Below the pieces are notes generated by a model. That model saw nothing but the letters and a program-made list of their open reading frames with translations, was not told the origin of the DNA and ran no database searches. DNA of 64,000 nt from Bactericera cockerelli. Taxonomy: Eukaryota > Arthropoda > Insecta > Hemiptera > Triozidae. Position numbers and translations under genes: made by a program. Shown here piece by piece: positions 40,436-53,309 of the stretch (positions are counted from its first letter, which is position 1; every line of letters begins with the position of its first letter). The stretch is taken from NCBI GenBank assembly GCA_024516035.1, contig CM044961.1, forward strand, positions 31,915,051-31,979,050, in the 5' to 3' direction.

Positions 40436-41820
40436 CTAAAGGGGGAGGGGGAGATATTGGGAGCTACACTGTGGCATGTGTGAGTTTGTTTTGTAATTAA
40501 ATTTCCTAAATGTGAATAGCAAAGGTTTGTGTTAACCCTTTCGTGTATCAATTATTCGATCGGTCACTGGAGAATACGAAAACCATTTTCGTCGCGGTGG
40601 TTGATCGCACATAGAAATATGTGGTTCAGGACAAGCAAACTTTAATATAAAGTTGTCTTTAGACCATCATTCCCCCTCCAGTTGTTTTTGTTGCTGTAGC
40701 CAAGCTGGCTACAACAACAACAACAAAGGCATTTTCACCACCCTTGATCAACCTATATTATTATTATTGTATGATTTAAAATATTCATTTTTTGCATTGT
40801 ATAAATTTCTAAATAAAGCGTGATATAAATTTCTTTTAAAAAAGAATAGTGATTGGTGGTAAGCCCTTGGTAGGAAGGACCTTCTACCAATAACAGCCTA
40901 AATGCAAAATACCCGGTTTGAGTGACGTTAAAATCGTATTTCATATTCTGTCCATAAGGTATGTTCTCAATGAATGTTTTTCTTCGTATTTTTTTGAAAG
41001 GGTGTGACATCAAATGGGTTAAGAAGATCGAGAGATATGGTACAGAGGATTAAGAAAGAGAGAGAAAAGGATATGATGAGACCAAAGTTAGACCAGACAT
41101 ATAGCTAGACATGTAAGAGGATTCAAGCCACTCAATGCATGACTAATCTTGTTTCCCAGTTTTGTCGGAGGGATGTTGTCAAAAGTATACATAATTTTAG
41201 AAATATAATTATGTATTTAATTTTAATGCATAATAATATACAATACTAACATTACTTTGGAAATGAGATTTTGTGATACAGAAAAGTCGTCAAATGAGTT
41301 GAGCACAAGACAGAAGTTACATAAAAGGGTTAAGGAAAAAAAGGGTTGAAGGCTGTTGAAAACAAAAAGAAAGAAAGACTAATGATGTACACAAATGTTT
41401 AGAAATGTACATATTTTTGAAAGAAGTGTCACAGAAATCAATGGAGAAACAAGAGAAAGAAAAAAAGAGAACAGTCGTCAAATGGGCTAAGCACAATGAG
41501 AGACAGGACATGAAAGGGTTAAGGGAAGAGGAGAAGAGACTGGAGGGATGTCCTCAAAGGTAGAAATAATGTAATTATTACCTCCACATACTCTGGTGGT
41601 GGTTCATACGAGTTTTCAGAACCCACGAGGGAATATTTTCAAAAAATATTTCCCTCAACAATAGAGAGATATAGACAGGTGGAGAGGGTAAAAACAGACA
41701 GAGGGAGGGAAAAAGGGAGGAAAAAGAGGGGAAAATAGAGCAAGAGGGATTGAGGGAAGGAAAACGAGAGGGAAAAATAATACAAGATGGGAAAAGGGGA
41801 GGTAGAGAGAGATTGACAGG
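40436..41820. other. Intergenic sequence, purine-rich in part
   Basis: A perfect palindrome gagggaatatttt-caaa-aaatatttccctc lies near 41628-41656. 41690-41820 is purine-rich. No gene found. Confidence 0.35.
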
Positions 41821-43089
41821 TATTTCCGAAAAATAGCTGTAAAAGTTGGGGCGTGAAATTTGACGTGAATTTTATTAGAACTACCGCAAACCAGAAAACG
41901 AAAGCAGTGGATACAAATACCTATCTTCGGGAGGACATATTTGGACTGACCACGAAATAGGATCCTAAAATAATGTGCTATGTGTTTGGTTCAACAACTC
42001 ATTTTTCAGTGTAAAATTTCCACACTAGTATTCCTGTGAACTGTAAACCTCACACAGATTCTACATATGAACAAATTATAAATGTCAAGTAAGAGGACAT
42101 AGATTCCTTTCATTCAATACCACACTCGATGGGTTTCTAATATTAGAAATTTCTCCGAAGTAATATCAACCGGGTCCTTTTTCAATTTTTTACCACAGTG
42201 CGGACCCCTTAGCTCCTCTCACGATTTCGAAATTTCACCACTGAAATCAAGTATTCTTTTTTTAACGAATTTACAAAAATTCAAGAACATTGCTTGATTA
42301 AATAAAATTGAAAAAATTAATTTTAATTTTCTCCAAAACGGCCCCCATGCCTCCTAGAGTGGCCTAAATCGGGCCAAAAAACTATAGGTAAAATTCTAGG
42401 ACATGTGTACTAAGGGCGAAATTAATAGATAAATTCTTTCTATATCACAAGTCGTTGCTAAGCTTCGGTTTTCCTTATCTTACACAGTACGCAGTCCGTG
42501 ACTTAGCGCCACAGAGGTATTACAAAAAACGTTTTTTACTTTCGCTCTAACTTTCAACAATTTCAAAGAATCCGGCGGGAGTTATTGCGGAACAAACAGA
42601 CAAGCAAACAAGCAGACACACAGACAAGCAAACAAGCAGACCCACAGACAAACGAAAGCCAAATGGTCCAGTACTTTAAAACAGAACCTAACTAGGTCGC
42701 TTCGCTTTTTTTTTTGTTCGGTTAATTATACTATTTTTCAATAAAAGTATTTTTGATTGATTTTTGTCTTATTGGCAATGTAAACTTATGAATATATTTT
42801 TTTTAAATTTATTGATTTTTATTTACAGAGGAGACTTAACAACAATCAGTTGCTCCTCCAATATAATTTTTACTTCCATAGCGCAACACAATACATGATA
42901 CTTACTTATGTTTTTAGACGTTTTACAATAAACTTACCAAATAGTCAATACTTATTAAATAGTCAATATCCTTACCAAATAGTCAATATACTTATCAAAT
43001 AGTCGATATAGTTACCAAATAGTCAATATACTTAATAGATAGTCAGTATATTTTCTTAGAAGCTTTAGATTTGGAAAATTACCTTTGTA
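41821..43089. repeat. Degraded DNA-transposon remnants
   Basis: 42130-42165 (tttctaatattagaaatttc-tccgaagtaat) matches the end of the element at 55290-56010. 42412-42530 is a broken copy of the Harbinger-like MITE of 14307-14435. 42590-42650 has aacaagcagaca repeats. 42950-43050 has five copies of 'ccaaatagtcaatata'. Confidence 0.5.
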
Positions 43090-43091
43090 TA

Positions 43092-43265
43092 CAGGGTGTC
43101 CCACCAAAGTTGACACCTCGATTTCTGACTTTTGAACCAACCTGTATAAAAAAAATCATTATTGAAACCGCATAATTAGGACATGTACCCTTGGATTTTT
43201 TATTTTTCAAAAACTTTTTCAGGGGCCGAGTAATTTGAGGTGTCCAACTTTGGTGGGACACCCTG
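43092..43265. mobile_element. 174-bp MITE with TA target site
   Basis: The ends CAGGGTGTCCCACCAAAGTT and AACTTTGGTGGGACACCCTG are a perfect 20-bp inverted repeat. TA lies at 43090-43091 and 43266-43267. It has no coding capacity; a Tc1/mariner-type MITE. Confidence 0.85.
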
Positions 43266-43940
43266 TATATTATCTTGTTATTAAAAAATAAATAAAATTT
43301 AAAAAAAAATCAATATACTTACCAAAGAGTGAATTAAGAAGGGAAGTACAAATAAGAAGTAAATAACAGAACTAATAGGTACATTATAATAAGTAAAACT
43401 TTTAAAGAAACCTACAGACTGTTCGTAACATCTCCCTGAAAAAAGGCTGATCAAGAAAGGAAAATCAAACAGGAAAAGGGATAATCGAAAATTTCAAAAC
43501 AAAGAAAGAGAGGAAAAAAGGGGGGGACAAAATGAATGGGAAAAATTAGATCCACAAAAAAAGGGATGTGTTGAGAGCGAAGATTAAAAACGTGGTGGAC
43601 ATGTCAAGTCAAAACTTTACAGCTTTTTCCCTCCCCAACTTTTTCGTCCCTCTTTTTCTCCCTTTTTTCCCTCTCTCCCTCTTTTCCCCTCTCTCTCCCT
43701 GTTTTTCTCCCTCTCTCCCCCTCGATATCGCTAGTTCCAGCTCTTCTCGCTTGTCGTTCTTACTACATCAAATTTTCCCCACTCTCTGTATACAGGGTTG
43801 TACCTACCTATTTCTATACAAAAAATTCTATCCAAAATTGATACAAATTCGTTCTTTATATTTTTAAGAAAAAAATATTAATTATTAAAAATAATGTATT
43901 TTTCATAAATTAATGTGATAAAAATAACAGGGTTTAGTTG
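43266..43940. repeat. Low-complexity and AT-rich sequence
   Basis: 43620-43725 is CT-rich. No gene or recurring repeat otherwise. Confidence 0.4.
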
Positions 43941-44367
43941 CCAACCTCAACCATGAGGTTGAACAACGTCGACCCTGCCTGAGCGGGATAAGACAGAGTT
44001 ATAGAAGAAGAAGAAGTTGCCAATTCGAGGTAAGCTAGAAAAAAAATTGGGTCAAAAGACTGTCTCAAAACCTTATTATCTTCGATGGATTAGTTGTTAT
44101 ATACCAGAAAAATCAGTATAAATAGAAAAGTGAGAAGTTGTATTAGATGTATAAATAAATATAAATAAACTTTTGCAATACATGAAAATTATTGATAGAT
44201 GCAAATAAAACAATAAAATTTATTATTACTATTATTACTTTAACCTTTTTTTTAATGAAAATGTAGGGTTTGTTGTTTCTTCTCAAAAATATTTCCCAAA
44301 GGAAAATCATTAGGTTTGAATTTGTGGTAACATTGTACTTCCTCTTTAACAAACAGGAACGCTATCA
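43941..44367. repeat. SINE-D tail fragment and family H fragment
   Basis: 43941-44020: caacctcaaccatgaggttg, gataagacagagttatagaa. 44108-44165: atcagtataaatagaaaagt...ttagatgtataaataa. Confidence 0.5.
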
Positions 44368-44530
44368 TCATAGGGTGGCGTCATCGTGAACGATGGTAGC
44401 CAGACAATTGAGGAATGACTAAGCACTTCTATACCACTGTCTTTACAAGGAGGCTAATAATCGATAAGGGCCCCCAGAACCAAGCCAATGCTGGTCTACT
44501 CCCTGTTTATGTCCCCCAGCCAGACTATAC
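44368..44530 (+). repeat. Family F copy
   Basis: catagggtggcgtcatcgtg...ataccactgtctttacaagg...cagaaccaagccaatgctgg...cccccagccagact. Confidence 0.7.
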
Positions 44531-44634
44531 AGTTTTTTTGTTGGAAAAAATAATCTTTTCTATTGTTTTTTATATCTCTCCCAGGTTTTGTATCTTCACC
44601 CTCTAATTCAACCTCACCCAATCTGTCCCGGTAG

Positions 44635-44829
44635 CTCGGTGGTAAAGGCGGCACTCTGTGAATCCAGAGATTTCGAACCCAGAAACCCAGAAGGGACATG
44701 ACAAGTTATCCTCCCATTTGGGATTTTCACCACATAATAATATGTCTTGGGCTTATTGCAGGAATAATGGGACTTAATAGTCTTTATCGGGGAGTATAAA
44801 TACGGCGATATTATTATTATTATTATTAT
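44635..44829 (+). repeat. SINE-B copy
   Basis: gtcccggtagctcggtggta...tatgtcttgggcttattgca...ATT repeat tail. Part of the box B region is rearranged. Confidence 0.75.
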
Positions 44830-44999
44830 CTTAAGTAATACACAGTTCTCAGAGCCACCCTGTATTTCTCCTTCGTGTAGTCCCCCTACCCCCCTTCGGT
44901 GATCTACCATTCGACCCTGCTACTGTTACATGAACGGCTCTGCTAAATGTGTTGAAAGGGTAATTTGTAAGTTAACACCAGACATGTCCGGGGCCCGTC

Positions 45000-46345
45000 G
45001 TGGGAGGGGGGAATCGAGGGGGGATAGGGGGAGGTTTTTCAGACGTGAGGGAAGATTTGGGGAGGTTTTTCAGACGTGAGGGGAGATTTGGGGAGGTTTT
45101 TGGAATGTGAAGGAGGGAAGTATTAGGAGAGGCGGAGAAATGGATGTCTTTGTGAGGAAGGGTCGGAAGAATAGAAGGGTGTAGGGGAAGGTTTTTGCAG
45201 ACGAAAGGGGAGATTTGGGGAGGTTTTCTGGATGTGAAGGAGGGAGGTATTAGGAGAGGCGGAGAAATAGATGTCTTTGCGAGGAAGAGGGTGAAAGGAA
45301 GAATAGAAGGGTGTAGGGGAAAATTGAAGACGTAAGGGGAGATTTGGAGAGGTTTTACAGACATGCGACGATAGGGGGAGGTTTTCCAGACGTGAAGGGA
45401 TATTTGGGGAGGTTTTCTGGATGTGAAGGAAGGAGGTATTAGGAGAGGCGGAGAAATAGATGTCTTTGTGAGGAAGGATTGGAAGAATAGAAGGGTGTAG
45501 GGGGAGGTTTTCCAGACGTGAAGGGATATTTAGGGAGGTTTTCTGGATGTGAAGGAGGGAGGTTTTAGGAGAGGCGGAGAAATAGATGTCTTTGTGGGGA
45601 AGGATTGGAAGAATAGAAGGGTGTAGGGGAAGGTTTTTGCATACGAAAGGGGAGATTTGGGGAGGTTTTCTGGATGTGAAGGAGAGAGGTATTAGGAGAA
45701 GGGAGAAATGGATGTCTTTGTGAGGGAAAGAGGGGTTGGAAGAGTAGAAAGGTATAAGGGAAGTTTTTCAGATGTGAGGGAAGATTTGGGGAGGTTTTCC
45801 ATACATTAGGGGAGATTTGGGAAGGTTTTCTGGACGTGAAGGAGGGAGGTATTAGGAGAGGGAGAGAAATGGATGTCTTTGTGAAGGACAGGGGGATCGG
45901 AAGAATAGGAGGGTATAGGGGAGGGTTGGGAGGTTTTTCAGACGTGCGTCGATAGGGGGAGGTTTTTCAGATTATGAGAGAAGGAGAAATGGATGTCTTT
46001 GTGATGGAGAGTGTAAGGGAGAGAGGGATATACGAAGAGCGCATAGTTATCAGGGGAGTTGGACGTGAGGGGAGGAGAGAGAGAGAGAGTTTTGGAGGTT
46101 TTCTGGATAAGAGATTTGGAGGGAGAGGGGAGACAATGGGAGGGACTATTGGGGTAATTTTGTAGATGTTTAGTTTATTAGGAGAATAAGAGGGGTATAT
46201 TGAATTAAGGGGAGGGAGAGATTGATTCAGCACCATAAGAAGGGCGTATTGTGAGGTTTTGTGGATAATAGGGGGAGGCTTCGGGAGGTTTTCTGAACAT
46301 GATAGGGAGACAAAGAGGTTTTTTAGACGTGAAAGGAAGGTTTGG
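45000..46345 (+). repeat. G-rich minisatellite with irregular 120-190-bp units
   Basis: Units contain ggggagatttggggaggttt, Yctggatgtgaaggagggag, gtattaggagaggcggagaa, atgtctttgtgaggaag and agaatagaagggtgtagggg. The 'gatgtctttgtg' block recurs near 45142, 45271, 45460, 45585, 45710, 45872 and 45993. Nearly all G on the + strand. No gene: frames run through both strands as low-complexity repeats. Confidence 0.8.
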
Positions 46346-46599
46346 AGATGTTTTTGAGTATGAGAAGATTTTTGTCAAAAGGAGAGGTATTGTAAGTGTA
46401 TTGAAAGAAAACCATACGTTTTTCCAAGACAGATTTAACATTAGAGAAGTAAATTGCATAAGCAAATTTATTATCGTTTTATTTACTTTTAAATAAACGA
46501 TAAAATAATGAAATTTTCCTTCTATTTTCCCAAAAAAAATTCATTGACAACGTGTTTGTTATTGAATTTATGAAGTTCAAATTTCAGTCTAACTGAAAA

Positions 46600-46935
46600 G
46601 TCAATGAAAAAGAGTTGGATCTCGAAGAGACAAAAACCAAAGGAGGCTATAGGAAGAGGCAAATAAGTAAAAAGGGAGGCAAAGGAGTGTTGGAGGAGCA
46701 AACGTTACAAGTGTGGAGGAAAAGGTGGAGGAGGGGGAGGAAAAGGTGGAAGAGGGGGAGGAAGAAAAGGTGGAGGAAACAGGGAGGCAAAAGTGAAGGA
46801 GGCGAAGAAAAAGGTGGAGGAGGGGGAGGAAAAGGTGGAGGAGGGGGAGGAAAAGCTGGAGGAGGCGAAGGAAAAGTTGGAGGAGACAGGGAGGCAAAAG
46901 TGAAGGAGGCGAAGGAAAAGTTTGGAGGATAGGGA
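46600..46935 (+). repeat. (AGG/GGA)n minisatellite
   Basis: gaaaaggtggaggaggggga-type units with a larger repeat (gacagggaggcaaaagtgaagg) at about 46780 and 46885. The 105-residue Gly/Lys/Glu frame is a product of the repeat. Confidence 0.7.
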
Positions 46936-47189
46936 GTGGGAAAAGTTTTCTATTTGGAATTTTGTTGTTTTCTGTTTGTATCTTCTTTTTTCTCATGTTA
47001 GTTTTGTTGTGTAAATTGATACGTTTTTTTACTCTTAGGTACCTATATATTTACTTTTATTGTATATATTTACTTATATTGTTATATCTTTTTTTTATTT
47101 TATGTGTATACATACGAATGTACGAGTTGTATACGTATTTTATATGTTTTTTTTTTAAGTTTCTGTTCTCCTTATTATGTGATTTCACC
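46936..47189. other. AT-rich sequence, nothing recognised
   Basis: No feature seen. Confidence 0.3.
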
Positions 47190-47464
47190 GACCTCAATAG
47201 CTTGATCGATAAGGTGGCGGACTTGTTACCTGGAATTCGGTGGTTCAAGTCCTGGTTTCAGCGTGGATTTAGTAAAGCGAGTTAGAGTAGTTGTGATATC
47301 ACAAATAGGATATGCTCCTTAACTTTTTTCATATTTGTGTGAATCACTTTCGTGACATCACAACTACTCCAACTCGCTTCACAAAATCTACGCTGAAACC
47401 GGGACTCGAACCAGCGACCTCCAGGTTACAAGTCCGCCGCTTTATCGATCAAGCTACTGAGGAC
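47190..47464. repeat. Two SINE-A copies in inverted orientation
   Basis: Plus copy 47190-47325 (gacctcaatagcttgatcga...gtagttgtgatatcacaaat) and minus copy 47329-47464 (catatttgtgtgaatcactt...gatcaagctactgagga) face tail to tail and can form a hairpin of about 120 bp. Confidence 0.8.
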
Positions 47465-48500
47465 GGTGGAGGAAAAGAAGTGAATCAAGTTAAGGAAATA
47501 GTAAATCAAAAGAGAGAGAGAGGGGGGGAAATTTTGAAGGAGAAGTAAAAGGGAGAGAGAGGGGAAAATAGAGAGAAAGAGGTTTCTTAAAGGAGAAGGA
47601 TGGAAAATATTATAAAGAAAAAAGAGGAGAATAAGAAAGATAGAGAGAAAGAGATTTTTTCAAGGAGAGGGAAGGAAAATATTTTCAAGTGAGGGGCGGA
47701 GAGAGGGAAAGATAGAGGGGGAGAAAGGATGAGGAGAAGGAGTGAAGAAAAATTAAAAGAAGGAATATATTTTTTTAATCACGTGACGGGGGTCAGATTA
47801 TTGTTTTTATTTTTCGAAAGCCTTTTCAGTCCCAAAGAAATATTTTAATTTTTTTCAGCATTAAGTTCTTAATTTCAACACACCATACATAATATATATA
47901 GTTATATACACCATACAATACACACTGGACATAGAAGGAGCCCAGAACACTGGTTCTGGGCGTGCAAGGGTTCACCCATATCAATCCTTCCACCACCATG
48001 ACATCACACATGGACTCGGAAAGTAAAGTAAGTAAGTTCCAAAGAAACTTTAGTCTGCAAGAAGTATAATCTTTGGTCAACATTAGATTTTCGATGAATA
48101 CCACGAGTTCTCGTTAAAGTTCGCTGAGGTTAAGCAACGTTCAGCAAGGTTAGGATTTGCTAATTGATGACTCGGAATTTGATAAATAGAGTTAAGTTCA
48201 GAACCTACAAGGACGGATTTTATTGCAACTTTCTTTATACAAAACTATGTACACATACAGTTTATCAGAAATATTTTTTTTAAAGTTTTTTTTTTTAAAC
48301 AAAATTTGTTAAATACCTAAATAAAGTTGACATTTCGTATTTTTAATGAATAAAGTCAAGTAATTGAGGATTCCACTCATGATTACTCTATAGCTGGAAC
48401 CACATAATAATTAATTATGATTTTAATATTTTTTAAACTTATATTTCCATGGAAAAAACCTATAGGACATAAGGATCGGAAAGGATGCTTTTTCCAATAT
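47465..48500. repeat. Purine-rich tract, then unassigned sequence with a SINE-E fragment
   Basis: 47470-47760 is gagaaagagg-rich. 48115-48165 (gctgaggttaagcaacgttcagcaaggttagga) is a short 5S-like SINE-E fragment. No gene. Confidence 0.45.
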
Positions 48501-49085
48501 TTACTAATGATGTTCTTGCATTCCATTTTCTTCTTCTTTTCCTCCTTTTTATTCTTCTTCTTCTTTGTTTATACTCCTAATCCTCCACTTCCTTTTATTC
48601 TCCTCCACATTTTCTCTCTCTTGTCCTCTCTTTCTCCTCCGCCTTCTATGAATTCTTATTATCCTCCATTTTCTACTCCTCTTCTTCCCTCTCCTCATTC
48701 TTCTTTATCTCCTCCTCCTCCTCCTCTTCCTCCTTTTCCTCCTCCTCCTCCTCCTCCTACTCCTCATTCTACTCCCCTTCCAACCTATTCTCCTTATTTA
48801 TCTCCTTCTTCTTCTTTTCCTCTTTTTCTTTATTTTCCTCATCATCCTTCTCCTCCTATTTCTCCTACTCCTCCTCCACCTCTTCTTCCTCCTCCTCCTT
48901 CTCCTCCTCCACTTCCTCCTCCTATTTCTCCTACTCCTCCTCCACCTCTTCTTCCTCCTCCTCCTTCTCCTCCTCCACTTCCTCCTCCTATTTCTCCTAC
49001 TCCTAATCTTCCTTCTCTTTCTCCTTCTCATCTTTCTTTTCCTCATCATCCTTCTCCTCCTCCTCCTTCTCTTTTCTTCTTATTC
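48501..49085. repeat. (CTC/TTC)n tract with a 63-bp repeat
   Basis: cctcctatttctcctactcc-tcctccacctcttcttcc is repeated at about 48856, 48919 and, in part, 48982. It opens a 277-residue Pro/Ser/Leu frame on + and an Arg-rich frame on -, both artefacts of the repeat. Confidence 0.7.
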
Positions 49086-49601
49086 TATTTCTTGCTTCTC
49101 AATTCTCGTATTATTTCCAATTTGAATTTCAATTCCTGCGAATACTCGGGTACTTACTGCTTATGTTTTACTAATACCACCGTTTTTTTTAACGAAAGTA
49201 GTGGCGCAAAGAAATTTTTTGTCAGGGGAACATTCGGTCTAAAAGACTAGGGTTAAAGTTTGAAATAGGATTTCTTCTCTTTTGTTATTATTATTTCACA
49301 CCTAATTAATAAGGACATAGGTGCAAACATATATAATTTAAAAAAATAATATAAACGTTAGTCTGGTAATCTATGTAGCGTATGGATCCGTTGACGTATG
49401 AATTTTTTCTCATCAATTTGAGTTTGTGACTACATAATAATAAGACTCTGAGGGTTAGGTGGTAGAAAATGATTTGAGCATTAACTTCGCCTGGTGGTTA
49501 TCTTTACTTAGCTTCCACTCATGGTACTATTACCTATGTATTATTAATGTTGGAAGGCAGTCCGATTCCTGAGATAACACTAATGTACATACTGATAATT
49601 C
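49086..49601 (+). repeat. SINE-C copy, 5'-truncated, and flanks
   Basis: 49356-49508: gttagtctggtaatctatgt...ataataagactctgagggtt...cctggtggttatctt. Confidence 0.55.
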
Positions 49602-49913
49602 TTCTTCACTCTCATGCGGGGTCGACGTTGTTCAACCTCATGGTTGAGGTTGGTTGGTTTTGGCACATTTTTTACGGCTGGATGCCCTTCCTAACGCCAA
49701 CGATTCTATTCGATTTAACGTCCTGGATTAGGGCGGGGGTTTTACCCTCCATTCAATAAGAATCGTACCAGCTACCCACATTTACTTCACCTAGCCGGCA
49801 ATGTGTGGAGGGAACAGAAATTTCTATGTGAAAAGTCTGCACCTACCGGGGATCGAACTCAGGATCTCTGGACTACGGGCAGTAGTCACAACCGTTACGC
49901 CACGGAGGCTGAC
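49602..49913 (-). repeat. SINE-D copy (inverted)
   Basis: From the tail (cgacgttgttcaacctcatg) through cctaacgccaacgattctat, the central domain, to the head end cgttacgccacggaggctg. Confidence 0.75.
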
Positions 49914-51325
49914 AAATATACATACTGATAATAATACTGAAATAACAAACACCGAATACAAACTAAAAAAACATTTGAACAAATTTGATGATAAAACCAT
50001 CAAATCCGCGACTGGATTCAATTTTTATTTATTTGCAGGTCGTTTACAAGAAAAAATTCACTGCTCCGGCATTATTTCCCGTTATTTTTAATTTCAAATG
50101 GGACACAACGGAAACAGGAATACTAAAGTGGGGGAGGGAAGGGTGGAGGGCGATGGGGCGTCATGGGTGGGCGGAAACGGGCTTGAGGGGGCTTCTGACA
50201 ATCATTCGAAGGGCTCCGACTTTTTGCCTGATCGACTGGGACATTGTGTGACATTGTTCTGTGGACCGTTTTGTTTAGGCTGAAATATTTGCTCGAGGCT
50301 TTCAGCAGGATTTTTTTTCAGTTTGACTTCAGGATATGTAGATTGCCTTCTCGTTCCATACATCGTACTGATTTAGTATGTTACGAACATAAATAATACC
50401 TACCTACATAATATGTATGTTGTATGTACTTGCATAATTATTTACGAGAAATTGTAAATGCACTCGTATGTGTAATTGCATGTATGATCGGAACATCGTT
50501 ATTGTGTGTAATTGGCATGAGTTTGTTTCGTTTATTCAAAATAGACATTATTTTAAAGATTGATTGATTTCCTATTTTTTGTATGATTCTTTTTATCCAA
50601 TATTTAACCATCAGATCATAAATACAGAAGAATTATTGTGTGTTTATCCATAAAAAACGCTTTTTTAACTCTAAAAATTACTGTGGGTTGAATAGATTTA
50701 AAACAAATAATGGTCCGTGTGGCTCTCGGTTAAGAACAAGACCACGGTGTATTCCCCCTGTCGTAAAAAGCCAACTAAAATGATCATCTCTCCGAAGTTG
50801 TTGAAAAGCTTCAAAGCAAAACGATCTTCATAAAACTCTCAGGAGCTGCTGGGAAGCGTTTGAAATGGCTGCTCAAACAAACCCTATAAATATACATCGA
50901 TGTCAGGCGTTTTCAAAGTCTCAGTACTGTAGGATTTTAACATAAGACTTAAAGGTGAGTAGATATGAATGAGACCGATTTTTTTTTTTCATCATTATGG
51001 GGACATTTAGGTACTACGAGTAAAGTGATCTCAATACAGTAATTTAGCTTTCTCGTCTCAGATTTTAAAAAAAAAACCACATCTACAGGACTCGAAAATG
51101 AAAATGATAAAAAACAGAATCTCATCAATAAGTCATCTATGTATACTGCTATACATCAGTGAAAATTTCAAAACGAGAATACGTGTATTTGCAATTCAAC
51201 CGATAGCACTATTTGATATTCGTCTAGCGTCACTTGCCATCAGCGAGACAAATCGAAATTATTTTCACATTTACAATTTTATTTTAATCACTAAAAAAAC
51301 TGTTAAGGAATTTCGCGATCACGAA
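49914..51325. other. Intergenic sequence, one possible LINE fragment
   Basis: 50725-50780 (ggttaagaacaagaccacgg, ttccccctgtcgtaaaaagc) resembles a motif I associate with arthropod LINE non-coding ends; not verified. Nothing else seen. Confidence 0.3.
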
Positions 51326-52838
51326 GAGAGTGCATGAAACAGGATTCTTTCTCTCCCCCATTATTTTCCACTCCCATTTTTTCTCTTTATATTCTCTCCC
51401 ATTCTTTCACTTTCCTATTCTTCCCCCCTCCAATTCTTTGCCTCTAACATTCTTACCCTCTTAAATTCTAATCTTCTCTTATTCTCTCTCTCTCCCATTA
51501 TTTTCCTCTCCCGTTCTCTCCCTCTTCTAACCTCTTCCTTTCTTAACTTCCTCTAATTTATTTCTCTTTGCTCCATTCAACTCTTTTCATATTTCCTCTC
51601 CCTTTTATCTTCTTCCTCCATATTCTCTCCCTTTGTCTTTCTCTTCTTCATCCATTTTCTCTCCTTCTTTCCCTCCCATTCATCTCTCTATTTTTTTTCT
51701 TTCTCTCTCTTTATCTTTCTCCTTTTCTCTTGCTCTTTTTTGTCCTTCTCTCATTTTTATCGCAATCTTTTCTCTCTCTCTCTTTCTCATGCCTCTTCAC
51801 CCCTCCCACTTTTCTTCTCTATGATCTCTTTTCCTATTTTTCCTATCCTTTACATATTCATTGACATACCATTCTCCGAATTGCTGCAGCCTCCTTTTGT
51901 TTTACAAACATCTTCTTCTCTACTGTTTTGTTTTCTCTCTCATTTTCTCCACGTTAGCTGCGTTAATCCATAGCTGCATCTTTCTTTTTCATTACTCTTT
52001 TCTTCATCTCTCTCTACTATCTCTCTCTCTCTACTCTCTCTCTCCTCTCTCTATCTCTCTCATCTCATTCTCCCATTCTCTCCTTTCTATGCAAACTCTC
52101 TTCCCCTCTCTCCCTTTCATCTAATGCTGCTCCCTTTTATATCACCTCCTCCCTCTTTTTTCCCCCGTTTTTCTCCCTCCCCCTTTTTCTTTACTCTTTT
52201 CTCCATCGCTCCATCTGAGAGAGAGATGGAGATCTCTCTCTCTCTCTCTCTCTATTCCTCTCTCTTTCTTTCTATCTCTCTGCTCATTCTCCCATTCTCT
52301 CCTTTTTATGCAAAATCTCTTGCTCTTCCTACCCTTTTTATTTACTCTTTTCTTCTTTCATCTCTCTCTCTCTCTCTTTCTCTCTCTCCTTATTCTCTCC
52401 TTTCTATGCAAACTCTCTTCCTCTAATGCTGTTCCCCTTTTATATCTCCTCCTCACTCTTTACTTCCCCATCTCTCTCCCTCCCCCTTGTCACGTCACAT
52501 CCTGCTATCTGTCTCTACACCTCCTTGGAGATGGGGATGAGTTGACTATTCCATTCACATTCCATTGAAGAAGAATTTTAATTTGATTTCTAACACTTTC
52601 TTTTTTCTCTCCTCCTCCTTCTCCTCCTCTACCTACTCCTCCTCCTCCTTCTCTACCTCTCCCTCTCTCACCTCTTCCTATCTTCCTCTTGCTCTCTTTT
52701 ACGTCTCTTTCCTCTTCTTCCTCCTCCATTCTTTCTCTTCTCCTCAAGTCTACCTTCTCCTCTCTTCTTTATTTTTTCCTCATTCCCCTTTTTTAACAAT
52801 TCCCTAACATCACTTTTTATTTTATTCCTTCTTCTTCT

Positions 52839-52899
<61 letters not shown>

Positions 52900-53028
52900 C
52901 TCCCACGCCTCCTGTATAAATTCCATTGTAATCTCCCCTTTCCTCTTTTTATCAACTTTTGTTCCCCGAAAAAAAGTGCTTGACATATTATTTTCTCCCC
53001 TTTAATTCTGGAAAGTATATTTTATCTC

Positions 53029-53070
<42 letters not shown>

Positions 53071-53100
53071 GTTAAATCTATTCCCTTTCTTTTTGTGTGC
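51326..53100. repeat. 1.8-kb polypyrimidine tract
   Basis: CT/TTCTC-rich with pure (CT)n at 52237-52252, 52844-52893 and 53032-53065. A block (attctcccattctctccttt-tatgcaaa) recurs at about 52070, 52285 and 52390. No gene. Confidence 0.65.
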
Positions 53101-53309
53101 AGTACATTTCAGAATAAAGAATCATTGTTGTTTGTAAAACGTACAAGATCTATCACCCGATTAAAATTGATTCTATGGAGTCTTCTCAATTCATATATTT
53201 TTATAACAATATATACTTCTACCAATAATGAATAATCCTGAGACTCTAGATAGAGAATAATACCAGTTTTTTATTAGAAGAAAAAAACTGAATCCTTCAA
53301 ATCCTTCCA

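Noticed and set aside
46615..46932. 105-residue Gly/Lys/Glu-rich frame
   Set aside because: Product of a GGA/AGG minisatellite.
48417..49250. 277-residue Pro-rich open frame
   Set aside because: A translation of (CTC/TTC)n repeats with a 63-bp tandem unit; the minus strand gives an equally long Arg-rich frame. No gene evidence.
49547..49759. Frames such as MLEGSPI... and [15 protein letters not shown]... (61289-61627)
   Set aside because: They are translations of inverted SINE-D copies; similar peptides arise at every copy.
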